Below are positions 8,681 through 17,030 of a DNA stretch of 17,030 nucleotides, in pieces (the first letter of the stretch is position 1; the number at the start of each line of letters is the position of its first letter). A program made the translations under genes and the position numbers. The notes under the pieces were generated by a model, which was given only the letters and a program-made list of their open reading frames with translations, did not search any database and was not told the DNA's origin. The DNA comes from Antrodiella citrinella (lineage: Eukaryota; Basidiomycota; Agaricomycetes; Polyporales; Steccherinaceae). Location of the stretch: assembly GCA_004802725.1 (NCBI GenBank), contig SGPM01000468.1, forward strand, positions 1 to 17,030, given 5' to 3'.

Positions 8681-9228
8681 CCCATTGCACCATGCCCTGT
8701 AGAAAAATTAAGTACAATGTAGCTGCCGTGCGAGGACGATACCCAAGGCAGAGAAATAATGGTGAGAATCATCAGATGAACAAGATGGAGGCGCATCGTC
8801 CTGATTCAAAAACGACAGGACCGAGTAAAAAACACAGTACGTACCGGTGATGAGGAGTCCTCCGTAGCTCTCACATACCGTGACACTCCTTTCATCCACA
8901 GAGACGTCCCGAATCCCTGTTGCGAGCTATTCCACCGGAGTTCAGCCAAACAGCTCGCTAGTCCGAGTCGGTTCTGGTGGTCGGAGAGGCTACTTTGTGA
9001 TGTATGATCATGTATCTGGAAGTTCGAGGCGCGCGGTGTGAAGGACTGAAGGTACCAGCGGCGAGGAGTAGACGTACGTTTCTTTTGTATGATGACGAAA
9101 ATCGATCTGGAAATGAGGGCCTCGACGTGAAAGAGACCGACGAGACTAAGGTCGAAGGTATCTTTTGGGCGAGTGCAGGTAGACCCACTCTCAAAGCGAA
9201 CTAGGGTACTAAGGGAAGGCCAACAAGT
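8681..9228. other. No supported gene
   Basis: Only short open frames are present, the longest in this stretch being a 66-aa plus-strand frame at 9004-9204. No motif or splice-consistent model was found. Confidence 0.4.
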
Positions 9229-9702
9229 TCAGTATGGGGAAGAGAACATAGCGCGGTAGAATAGACGTACGATTTTTCGTGAGCAATTGCACATCGCTTC
9301 TGGACTAAGATAAGTCGGCGCACGAGAGAAAGAAGAGGCAACGAGACGACGTCGGAACTCGGAACGGGGGCTATCGAGAAAGCGAAGAGTGAGCGCATTC
9401 GAACAGGAGAGACACGAAAAGAATAGATGAGAAAAATCTTGACGAGTATCAACCATGAGCAAAATGAGTCGATGACGACGAGCGAGAAGTATCAGTACTG
9501 GGTCTTGGGAGGCGACTGACGGGCTTGAGTTGAACTGTAAAAGCGGTAAGAGAACAGACCAAACGTGTGGATCAGCAAATAGCAGGGGAACGTGATCCCG
9601 AAACGTGGCCTCTGAGAAGCATAGTGAAGTGAGTATGAGGATAGGACACGACAACTTGGCCCTACTCACCGAAAAACGCGACCACCCCGAGGCCTTCGAC
9701 AC
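9229..9702 (-). other. Open frame of 157 codons in a pyrimidine-rich strand, unrecognised
   Basis: A minus-strand frame is open from 9702 to 9229. Its first codon is not ATG, and a GTGAGT donor near 9669 followed by a CTCAG acceptor near 9611 suggests an exon joined to a preceding frame (reading about LRSVEGLGVVAFFEATFRDH across the junction). I do not recognise the product. Strong purine/pyrimidine strand bias could also keep this frame open by chance. Confidence 0.25.
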
Positions 9703-11340
9703 TACGCAGTTCCGAGTTCAATCACTCGCACCGAACGATAAATGGAGCCTTCAGTGATGGTGATGTTGCTGTGCGGTGAAGCCAAGTAGTGAACGGTGCG
9801 AATGGAAGCGTAGGTCTTGGTCTGGTTAGGATTGACCGACGAACGACGAACGTGGAGACACGCAGGATATTGGCGAACGAAGCGTCGCATTGTTGGTACG
9901 GGATGTTCAAGAAAACGTACTGAATGGAATCAATTTCTGCATGACGGTCCGTTTGTACCTATCCAGTGTCTGGCCCACTACTGATGGATCTCAAGGTGAG
10001 TTGACGTACGTCGCGCGAAAGACCAGCATCTTACCTTGCTTCCCAACAACCTTGGCCTCACTCATTCTCCGTGTCCTCTCCTTTCTTTCCCCCTACCGCT
10101 CGCAATCCCTTGACGAAGTAGGAAGAGTATCCTTGCTCCGACATTGACGCGATTGCCCCACCACCCCCGCTCTCCCCGTTGTCTCCACCAACCCCGTCGG
10201 TGATCACGCTGTTACCAGCCCCGTTGCCTACTACATCACATGCGCCGCCGCTTTCGCTGTTATTTCCGACTTCGCGAGTTGAAAGAATTCAGTAATGAGA
10301 CCCTAAGGCGATTCCAGACCAAGCCACCTGAGAGGAACTCACCGGAAGCGATTCCTTCTCTACCGAACAGTGCCCTCACGAAGCTTCTAATTCGACGAAA
10401 CGTTCTCAACATCGTAAAGCTGTGAGAGTGATTAATTAGTGTGAAAACAAAAATAATCTTGTACGACTCACATTCCTTGAGTAGCTGTTGTGACAAGGTG
10501 AAGATGAACAGAGTGGTGGAGGAGAGGAAGGGAAAGAGTAGCGTTGCCGCCCGAGAGCGACTTCGACAGTCTGCGAGAAAACCCGAGACAGCGGGGACAA
10601 ACGAGTAACAAACCACACTTGAACGAGTCCACATAGAGTGTGAACGCGTGTTGAGCGGTAGAATCAGTGCGTAGAAAAGCTGCTCAAATGAGCACACCGA
10701 TGAATACAAGATGTACATCAGGAAGAGTAGAGTCATCTGAGAAAACAAAAACCGTCCCATAGGCCGTAGTATCAGTAACATCCATGCAAAGTCGTCCGTT
10801 CTTCTGTTCTTCGTACCAGCATGCGAGAGATGCGTCAAAATTAAACCAGGTAGCTCAGATTCGGAGGTGGGAATATAAAATACGTATCCAGAAGGGCAGA
10901 TTTGTCGGTGGGGTCCTTGGGATCTGCAAAACTCGAGTGAATAGCGTCAGTAAATTCCAGCAAATAACATTGAGTCAGGTCAGTATCATCAGGCTCATGA
11001 GCTATTTATTAAACCAGTGTCGATTGGACTAAGTAAACCTACTTCACGCGCTTACCAAGCAGCAAAGAGAGAGGAAGGGAAGTCTGTGTGCGAGGGGGAC
11101 ACTTGCGCCGTCTGTTGTGCTTGGCTATCTGTCAGATATCCGTCCCCGAAGACCTGCGCATCCAGGCAAGGAGGCGGTCTGCAATGACAGTTTCGGACCC
11201 GCGAAGGTTCTCGTCAGGGGGCTTATCGCTGCCCCGACTGCCGTCCGTCAAAATCCACACAGGAGACCTACCAATCTTATGACCTATTGGGGGATTACGA
11301 GGTGTTAACGAACACGACCCCCAATGGACTGGCTACAGGA
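9703..11340 (-). pseudogene. Coding-like minus-strand remnants, no coherent gene
   Basis: Several minus-strand pieces look like protein-coding sequence but lie in different frames, often without usable introns between them. Examples in transcript order: SPVWILTDGSRG and DENLRGSETVIADRLLAWMR (about 11265-11150); DPKDPTDKSALLD (about 10922-10884); a hydrophobic frame open from 10838 to 10260; EQGYSSYFVKGLRAVGG (about 10140-10090); MSEAKVVGKQ (ATG at 10065, exon to 10035) joining DPSVVGQTLDRYKRTVMQKL (9989 onward); LNIPYQQCDASFANILRVS and, in another frame, NQTKTYASIRTVHYLASPHS (about 9910-9770). I recognise no family. Either one or more eroded genes or an unusual intron-rich gene is present. 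Confidence 0.3.
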
Positions 11341-12288
11341 CGAGCCATGGACATGGAGAGGGGGCTTCCTGCTCAGCTGTATGGGTAGCCGCTCACCAGA
11401 TGTACCGGTGACCAAGCCTCTTTTGGTACCTACCACGACATGGCACTTTTGCGATGGTCCCGAGCTAGTATAGGTGGTGTTAGAGTGTATGGCAGGATGT
11501 TTTACATTTTATGGTTGTTTATTGGCTACCCGGAGGGGCACCTCAACAAAGCCTTGGATGGGTGTTAACATCCGAGAAGCGGGGAGACTCCACAACACTC
11601 CGTCCGCAGGCCATGGAGGGCTGACGGACTTCATCTTGGAGGTTCCTCTCTTCTCGTCGTACCAACATCACCCTCAGGGAGTGGAAGCACAGATGGTTGG
11701 GTTGAACCCAACTTTTCCATCTGCTTTGCCTTGGCTGGACTTTACGGAGCGAGGATAAGAGGAAGAGGAAGAAGACATGTGTCTGAGGCACCGTCGTTGC
11801 GGCAATACCCACAATCCAGAATATTCCTATTTTGTACTATGCACGTGACTGAGATGCCAAGTTCCAACAACCATTGCCAAAAAATCTCCCCAACACACGG
11901 CGCAGAGCAAAACATGACATGCATAGGTCAAATTGCAGCCTTGCATGGTTGATTCGTGTTGCTTGTCAGTACGAAGCTCCTCCCCTGCCAACTGGTTGGC
12001 TCGAAAAGAACTTAGGTCATATGCTGAAGAATCAGATGCCGAGCGGCATCTACAGAGCATACACCCACTGGATTTGCTGTTGTAGGGCCCGGGCCGCAAT
12101 TGAATGGAAGGCACGTCGGACTTGAAAGCCGCTCTCGTCTGGTCTGAGTAGAAGATGCCCTGTGTAACGTCTGGTAGAAAGTCCCGATGAAGCACTGATA
12201 AAGGATGCGGCCACGTACAAATACGAGTTTTTGACTTGGCCACATCCCTGCAACCCTTTCAGACAACATTCTCGCGAAACACCTCATA
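11341..12288. other. No supported gene
   Basis: A 94-codon plus frame at 11474-11758 and an overlapping minus frame at 11543-11812 have no start context, splice structure or motif in their favour. Other frames here are shorter. A 17-bp palindrome sits at 11696. Confidence 0.4.
11696..11712. repeat. 17-bp palindrome
   Basis: GTTGGGTTGAACCCAAC has 8-bp perfect arms around one central base. It may be a binding site for a dimeric factor or chance. Confidence 0.5.
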
Positions 12289-13199
12289 ATGACAAACGAT
12301 ACCGCGACGGACACCAGGAGGCTACGGCAGAAGGTCTCGCAGCTGCAGGCACATAACCGTGACCTTCGTGACGAACGAACCGCTCTCTTCCAGCAGCGGG
12401 CCTTTCTCGAGGTACGTGTGCTTTGTTCATTGCGTAGCACGACGTTCTCAATGAATCCACAGTACCAATTAAAGGTGGAGAGGGACAAGGTCAGCAGGGT
12501 AGAGCAGGAGCTGGCCTCAAGCAAGTCAGAGATGTCCAGTCTGAGACTGGCGCTCTCTGAGTCAGGCTCCGCATCGCAGCATAAATGTTCCCTACCAGAG
12601 GTGAGTAGAGAATCTGATGATTTGTTGGCGTAGCTTAGGTACTTCACTTTCGCAGAAGGGGGGGGGAAGTACGACGACGGTGACGGTGTCAGTCAATCGG
12701 ACGACAACGGCGGCCACAACTTGAGCGACCACATCTGCTACCACATCCGCAACAGCAATCGAGACGTTAACTGCGATCGCAAACACTACCGCAGCTCCGA
12801 CTTCGACTACCCCTCACAGACGGAGGGCCACGACACGAACACCGAATCCATCGATGAAGATGTAGGCAACGTTGAGGAACATCAGCTGAGGGTGAGTGCA
12901 TGTCCTGAACGCTCAGGGCCCTGGTAACAGACATCACGCAGAAATTGGACGCTGTGTATTCGAGGGTATCGGTATGTGTACACCACTTACCTAGGTGTCA
13001 TATATACCCTGAGTCCGTGACACCCTTGTAGGCACGACTCTCCGATCTCAAGGAGCGCATCAAGGCTCAGGAGGAGGTTTGTGGTATAGGACGTGCGGCG
13101 GTGAGAACATTGTCTTCGTGGAATAGACACCTACACTGACCTGCTACTCATTCCTTTAAGGACTCAGACCCTCAGTGCCCCCCGGACTTTGTGGTTTGA
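12289..13199 (+). CDS. Coiled-coil protein with one in-frame TGA, unrecognised
   Basis: Exons 12289-12411, 12463-12600, 12656-12861, 12917-12971, 13032-13100 and 13161-13199 join in frame (209 residues counting the interrupted codon). Residues 10-85 are charged and heptad-rich (RRLRQKVSQLQAHNRDLRDE, VERDKVSRVEQELASSKSEM), as is the C-terminal part (DITQKLDAVYSRVSARLSDL, KERIKAQEE): two coiled coils. Between them lies a Gly run coded by nine G and a Thr/Ala-rich linker (TTSATTSATA). A TGA at 12722-12724 interrupts this linker. A 57-nt intron using GTACGA inside exon 3 and a weak TTGAG acceptor would remove it and keep frame. The 3' end is uncertain, because a further coiled-coil-like piece (EVSSLKQ, then EYRASLKEKANDKL) follows at 13258-13360. 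The function is unknown; such proteins are usually structural or scaffolds. Confidence 0.55.
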
Positions 13200-13257
13200 G
13201 CAGACACAGCCTTCCCCACTCAGGCGGCCACAACCCGACACAACTTGGTGATGTATA

Positions 13258-13530
13258 GGAGGTTTCCAGCCTCAAACAGGTTATATATATCAATGTACTA
13301 GGATATTTGAGGAATACAGAGCATCTTTGAAGGAGAAAGCTAATGATAAGCTTTGTGTTGAGGCAAGAAGGATAAAATATTGGTCAGGCATCGAGGAGGC
13401 ATCTATATCTACCCATGAACTTAAGCGAGAAAGTGGTAGTATAACAGCAGAATCACCACACAGAACACGATCCGATTGGCAGACTGTACTGGTAGAACAA
13501 CTGCTTGGTAGTATCGCGCAAGCCTGATTT
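13258..13530 (+). other. AT-richer stretch with plus-strand open frame, possible extra exons
   Basis: After the proposed stop of the coiled-coil gene, GAGGTTTCCAGCCTCAAACAG follows a TATAG acceptor-like end, and a frame open to TGA at 13527 reads charged sequence (EEYRASLKEKANDKLCVEAR). It may be the true 3' end of the coiled-coil gene or a separate inserted fragment. It overlaps the last exon of the minus-strand gene below, so at least one of the two models is wrong at its end. Confidence 0.3.
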
Positions 13531-14221
13531 TCCGCAGGGCGGCGAGAGACCTGTGCACCATGTGGCGGCTATCATGAAGTTGCTGTAAGGCAGGCCCAAT
13601 AGCCTTCATGAAGTCCATCGCCTCTTGGCTCACGTCAAAACGCAGGGAAGGCGAGTCGTACTCAGAGACCCCGGGGTCGGGCCTCCATGAGACGTGCCAG
13701 TCGTGCTAACGATAGAACAGGTCAGGGCCTCCATGAATGAGCGGGAGCGGTTGGAGAACGCTCACCTGATGGACCTGGAACACGTTACTGGCGCGGATAA
13801 CATCCTCGTAATGCACCATAGGAAGCTCTGGGGCTACATCGCGGGAACGGATTTGGATAGCAACTAATTTGAGGCCCGAAAGTCAGCAAGCACCCACACT
13901 AGGCTGACGGTAGCTCGACCGACTCACATTTTTCAGGGCTTATCTGGGCCAAAAGGACCTCGGCGTCGATCGGCTCGACGTCAATATTCTCCTGCCAAAC
14001 GACGTCTTCGGAGTAGAAAAGCACCTTCGGATACCTGTGTGAACGGTGTCGGTACACACTTCGCGGAAGACAGAACTTGAAGAACTTGAAGGCTTGACTT
14101 ACTTTTTGAAGGGAATATGATTCATGATATCAAAGAGAGGGTGGGTGTTGAGGTCAAGATACAGAAAGAACGGGAATATATACGTCGACCCTCCCCGGAT
14201 GCGCGTGGAAGCGGCATGCAT
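13421..14221 (-). CDS. Unrecognised four-exon protein with hydrophobic C-terminus (202 aa)
   Basis: Minus-strand exons 14221-14103, 14034-13928, 13863-13766 and 13705-13421 have clean GT-AG borders (GTAAGT, GTGAGT and GTGAGC donors) and keep frame, so expression as a protein is plausible. The start ATG at 14221 lies in GCCACCATG, a strong initiation context. Features: IFPFFLYLDLNTHPLFDIMN in exon 1, YPKVLFYSEDVVWQENIDVE in exon 2, an acidic/aromatic middle (HDWHVSWRPDPGVSEYDS), an amphipathic helix (EAMDFMKAIGPALQQLHDS), and a C-terminal hydrophobic run (IVFCVVILLLYYHFLA) that could be a membrane anchor. I do not recognise the family. The last 30 residues lie in AT-richer DNA overlapping a plus-strand frame, so the native C-terminus may have been replaced. 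The upstream fragment at 14303-14700 may belong to the same ancestral gene. Confidence 0.5.
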
Positions 14222-14302
14222 GGTGGCACATATTGTTCCAGAGTCGCGGCAGGGTCGGACACCCCTTGACCCGGGCTCCGGTCGAAAGGCTCGACTTCAA
14301 AA

Positions 14303-14700
14303 TCATACCAGTGCAATCCATGAGCGAGGGCTCACCCGTACAAGAGGGAAGCGTTGAGACTCAGAAGGGGTCGCGACACAGACGGTATCGTCGCGACGAC
14401 GGTGTATCCGAGTCCATCCAGGCGAGCGCTTCCAAAACGGTATCTCTACAGGCCGTAGATCGGTTATTCCCGCGTGAAACAACTTAGCAAGCTCGCACCT
14501 GTGGTCAGACCCGGTCTTGATGTTCAACATGGGGATTTGTGCTCGGTGTCCATCGTGCTCTTCGATTGAGAGAGCGTTGTGATAGCATTCATGAGCCAAA
14601 GACGTTGTAATTCATCGAGTACTAGGTGCTGCAAAGAACGGCGGGCGTACCACAGGGCTGAGGTTGTAGGTTTTGTCGTGGGCCTGATCTGTGGGACGGT
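14303..14700 (-). CDS. Partial, unrecognised coding segment upstream of the 13421-14221 gene
   Basis: Two exon-like pieces share one frame once a GTACTC...CGAAG intron (about 66 nt, near 14622-14557) is removed; the intron also removes an in-frame TGA. The first reads TYNLSPVVRPPFFAAP and the second AQIPMLNIKTGSDHRCELAK then ITDLRPVEIPFWKRSPGW. The frame closes at TGA at 14303, or may splice from GTGAGC near 14333 toward the next gene, although no good acceptor keeps the frame. No start codon could be placed, and I do not recognise the family. Confidence 0.35.
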
Positions 14701-15093
14701 CTGCACAAGATGTGGAGTCCAGAACAAATCAAGGAGGTGAATCGATGGTCAAGCCTAAGGATGGCTGAAGTGAGTGTTACGGATTAAGAGACGGCCACGG
14801 AAACCTGAGCATCAAGACCTAGACTCATCCACCTGTCTGTATATACCCGTCTTCAATTGTCAGTTGTCTCGGACGATAAAGCCAACATCTAGAGGTCGTG
14901 CACCTTTCACAGACTCAACACGGCGTGTACTCTTCAGGAGGGATGGGGAATGGAGCAGCGGCAGCAAAAAGGATACGTGACCCAAACGCTGCTTCTGTGA
15001 GGATATTGGGACCTACAGATGGCAAGTTCAAGTTGCGCGGAATTTAGACCGGTTTTAAAGCGTGCCGAGTGGTGGAGTTGTTAACTCACAAGA
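14701..15093. other. No supported gene
   Basis: Short frames on both strands (for example a 68-codon plus frame at 14774-14980) lack motifs or splice structure. The region presumably includes 5' sequence of the minus-strand segment to its left. Confidence 0.4.
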
Positions 15094-15453
15094 ATGGCGA
15101 CGTCTGTGACACGTACTAACAGCCCACCTCCTATCCCGGCATGTTGCCATACCGCCACCGTCGCAAGGTCTTTGATCCTAACCTCATCCTATGCGTACGG
15201 CCACCAAATACCGCCTCGTCGCCTGCCGCAAACCTCCCGTACTTACGGAGTAGACGGCATTCCTTTGCACGTTCCAGTCGAACTTGACTCGGAGTCGAAC
15301 GATTCAAGCTTCAGGTTGCGGGAGGATGCGATGTGCGCCGGCGTCGACAGGAACGACGTGAAGGAACAGTCTTCTAGCATGAACTTGAAGCTTGAATCGG
15401 TTGTGGCCTCCGTAGCTGACCTTTATGTGAGAAGATTGTCGTTCTCTCATTAA
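15094..15453 (+). CDS. Weak candidate ORF (119 aa), unrecognised
   Basis: An uninterrupted plus-strand frame runs from an ATG at 15094 (context CAAGAATGG) to TAA. The protein is Pro/Ser-rich at first (TNSPPPIPACC) and polar later (VPVELDSESNDSSF). No domain is recognisable. The opposite strand also has an open frame here with a good GTAAGT donor near 15252, so the coding strand is uncertain. Confidence 0.25.
   Translation: MATSVTRTNSPPPIPACCHTATVARSLILTSSYAYGHQIPPRRLPQTSRTYGVDGIPLHVPVELDSESNDSSFRLREDAMCAGVDRNDVKEQSSSMNLKLESVVASVADLYVRRLSFSH
15298..15402. repeat. Imperfect inverted repeat, about 20-bp arms
   Basis: AACGATTCAAGCTTCAGGTT (15298-15317) matches the reverse complement of 15382-15402 with one mismatch and one missing base. 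The spacer is 64 bp. Confidence 0.6.
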
Positions 15454-15781
15454 GAACCAGTTCGACAAAAAGTTCGACCAAAGTGAAGAGCTGGCGGTCT
15501 GGGATGATGATATTGAACATGCGTGACGTCACCACAAGTACCGAACGCCACTGGGGAATACAACTATTACAAGGTGTCGTGCCATGAGCTTTGGTCCCAG
15601 ATTGCCTCTGGTACGACCTCCGAGATCTTCTCGTTCACCTGGCGGTTCTCGACTGAAAGGCGGTCTTCTGTCTTTAACACACTGAGGCCGCCACCAAAGG
15701 ACGTTGCGCGGCAGACTTGGGTTCACCATATAACCATGAAACAAAAGATACTGCATAGATACGGTCCATATGGTACAAAAA
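15454..15781. other. No strongly supported gene
   Basis: A plus-strand frame open from 15523 to 15888 (121 codons) overlaps the end of the minus-strand gene and has no splice or motif support. The stretch is most likely 3' flanking sequence of that gene. Confidence 0.35.
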
Positions 15782-17030
15782 CTAAACATGTAGGCTCGTC
15801 TTCAACACCTTCAATAAATAATCTGGCTCCCGTAGCTTGTAACTCTCCACCTCCCATTCCTCCATCTTATCAAAGAATCCCGGCTTGAAAAACGACTTGG
15901 GGAGTCCGGGAGGTGCCCTCCGCTGAGAAACCTTGTCCACATGGACTCTACGTCCCGGCTTGAGACGAGATAGCTGAAAGATATGCCCCTCGACAAAGCG
16001 TGTTCGATCCACATAGTCGAAGAGGTCGGAAACCGCAGGGTGCCGCCACGAAGAAGTGAAGACGTGCCTGAAGGATTGCCGGGTAGACTGGCCGCCCTCC
16101 ACAACTGACTCGGTGACAAGCTCATCTTCCGACATGCCGTTGGTGCCCAACATCGTTACGACGTCCCAGACGTACTTCCAAAAAGCGAGAGCATCTTCAT
16201 CATCCCTTGCTCTGGATACCGCGACCATGATTGCTGCTACACTGCGACGCACGGTGTATTTCTGAAAGACGTTGAGTGATTAGGCTTGTGACCAGGACAA
16301 TGAAAACGTACTGCCCGTCGGTGCTCAACTTCTCCCTTGCTCTTAAGCTCATTCATGTAACCATTGAGCAGCCTTTCTTCTGCAGTTTCGGGAGATTCTC
16401 CAGGAAGAGGATAAGCTTTGGACAAGAGGTAGAAGAGATCGTACAGCCGCCTTTCAATGAGGCTTTTCCAATCGATCTTCTTGGTTCCAAATCTTCGCTG
16501 GTCCGGGCAGGCTGCCACAATCTTGAGAGCAAGTTGCACGAGTTTGTGTTGCAAAGACCTATTCCACTTGGACAGTTTGAGCCCTTTCGTTGTTTTGCCA
16601 CATATGTCAAGCCATGTGTTTCGAACTCCTGGTCCATGTTGCTTTGGATCGGCTTCGAACGCTTCAAGACGTGACTGATCCACAGGATCTCGTGCAAGTA
16701 TGTCATAGGAATGCTTGAGCCTGAATGCTTCTCGTATGATTTGACGGCCCAGCTCCTGCCGCTACGTTATCAGTATGGTGAGTAATGAGTGTAGAAACGA
16801 CTAACGTTTATCTCCTGCTTGATGGCAAGGGCATCCCAGGTCTTGCCTGGATCGGACATGAACCTTTGATACCTGACAAGGGTAAGGGATCGATACGATT
16901 CCTTGTCGGCACTGTCAAAGATGGGGTCGGCTGTGGCAAAGGGATCCGCACTGCTACGATCACTGCTGTAGTCTTCGTCAAAGTGGACACGATGACCCTG
17001 GGGATCTGAATCAGAACCTGAATTTCCTCC
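15782..17030 (-). CDS. Large agaric-type hypothetical protein (GMSEDE motif), 5' end beyond the window
   Basis: Three exons are visible: 17030-16806 (open at the edge), 16761-16312 and 16261-15782, giving at least 384 aa. Introns are 44 and 50 nt with GTTAGT and GTACGT donors. The visible N-terminal part is acidic (HRVHFDEDYSSDRSSADPF). The middle is helical and basic (SRLEAFEADPKQHG, ERRLYDLFYLLSKAYPLPGE). The C-terminal part contains FWKYVWDVVTMLGTNGMSEDE (about 252-272 of the visible chain), SWRHPAVSDLFDYVD, VSQRRAPPGLPKSFFKPG and a closing EEWEVESYKL. From memory, agaricomycete genomes carry many hypothetical proteins with this combination (Gly-Met-Ser-x-Asp/Glu-Glu, then R/P-P-x-GLP-x-x-F), often in repetitive neighbourhoods. 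The function is unknown; no catalytic motif is evident. Confidence 0.75.

Noticed and set aside
8449..8796. 115-codon minus frame rich in His/Pro/Ser
   Set aside because: It is produced by the G-rich tandem repeat on the opposite strand; no independent evidence of coding.
10260..10838. Hydrophobic frame considered as a derlin-like protein or a pheromone receptor
   Set aside because: Beyond general hydrophobicity and a short DDFAWMLL piece, the expected family motifs and order are absent.
12012..12647. Minus-strand open frame of 211 codons
   Set aside because: It lies antisense to coiled-coil exons with matching splice sites and shows no motif.
1..17030. CRISPR arrays, bacterial operons, rRNA genes
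   Set aside because: None seen; the intron-rich eukaryotic gene structure explains the recognised genes.

Overview
The window looks like nuclear DNA of a basidiomycete fungus, most likely an agaricomycete. Introns are short (about 44-70 nt) and frequent, with GT-AG borders, coding density is high on both strands, and several proteins belong to types abundant in agarics: an F-box protein, a LaeA-like methyltransferase, and a large hypothetical protein with a GMSEDE motif. I saw no bacterial operon, CRISPR array, rRNA or tRNA. Most genes are split, so gene spans below are given from first to last exon and the exons are listed in the evidence.

Left part (1-6703): a compact conserved block. An F-box protein (125-1312, +) is followed on the minus strand by the mitochondrial small-subunit ribosomal protein mS38 (1522-2354). 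Next, also on the minus strand, is a five-exon protein with a retropepsin-like fold whose catalytic Asp is replaced by Arg (2625-3704). After a stretch with only a weak candidate gene (4066-4374, -) come the snRNP/snoRNP protein SNU13 (5058-5609, +) and the SUMO-conjugating enzyme UBC9 (5815-6703, -), which converge. These two, with mS38, are housekeeping genes and are the most certain calls.

Middle part (6704-12288): accessory and decayed sequence. A LaeA-type SAM methyltransferase starts normally behind a TATA box (7492, +) but loses homology just after its SAM-binding core. It runs into a degenerate 24-bp tandem array (8295-8462), and a G-rich 21-bp array follows (8581-8680). From about 9200 to 11340 the minus strand shows many coding-like pieces in changing frames without a coherent gene; this may be an eroded gene. 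11350-12288 has no gene I can support.

Right part (12289-17030): a coiled-coil protein (12289-13199, +) carrying one in-frame TGA; an unrecognised four-exon protein with a hydrophobic C-terminus (13421-14221, -) and a possibly related upstream fragment (14303-14700, -); a weak ORF with an inverted repeat (15094-15453, +); and the 3' part of a large hypothetical protein (15782 to the right edge, -) that continues outside the window.

No pathway links these genes. The organisation is a conserved housekeeping cluster next to a rapidly changing, repeat-containing region.
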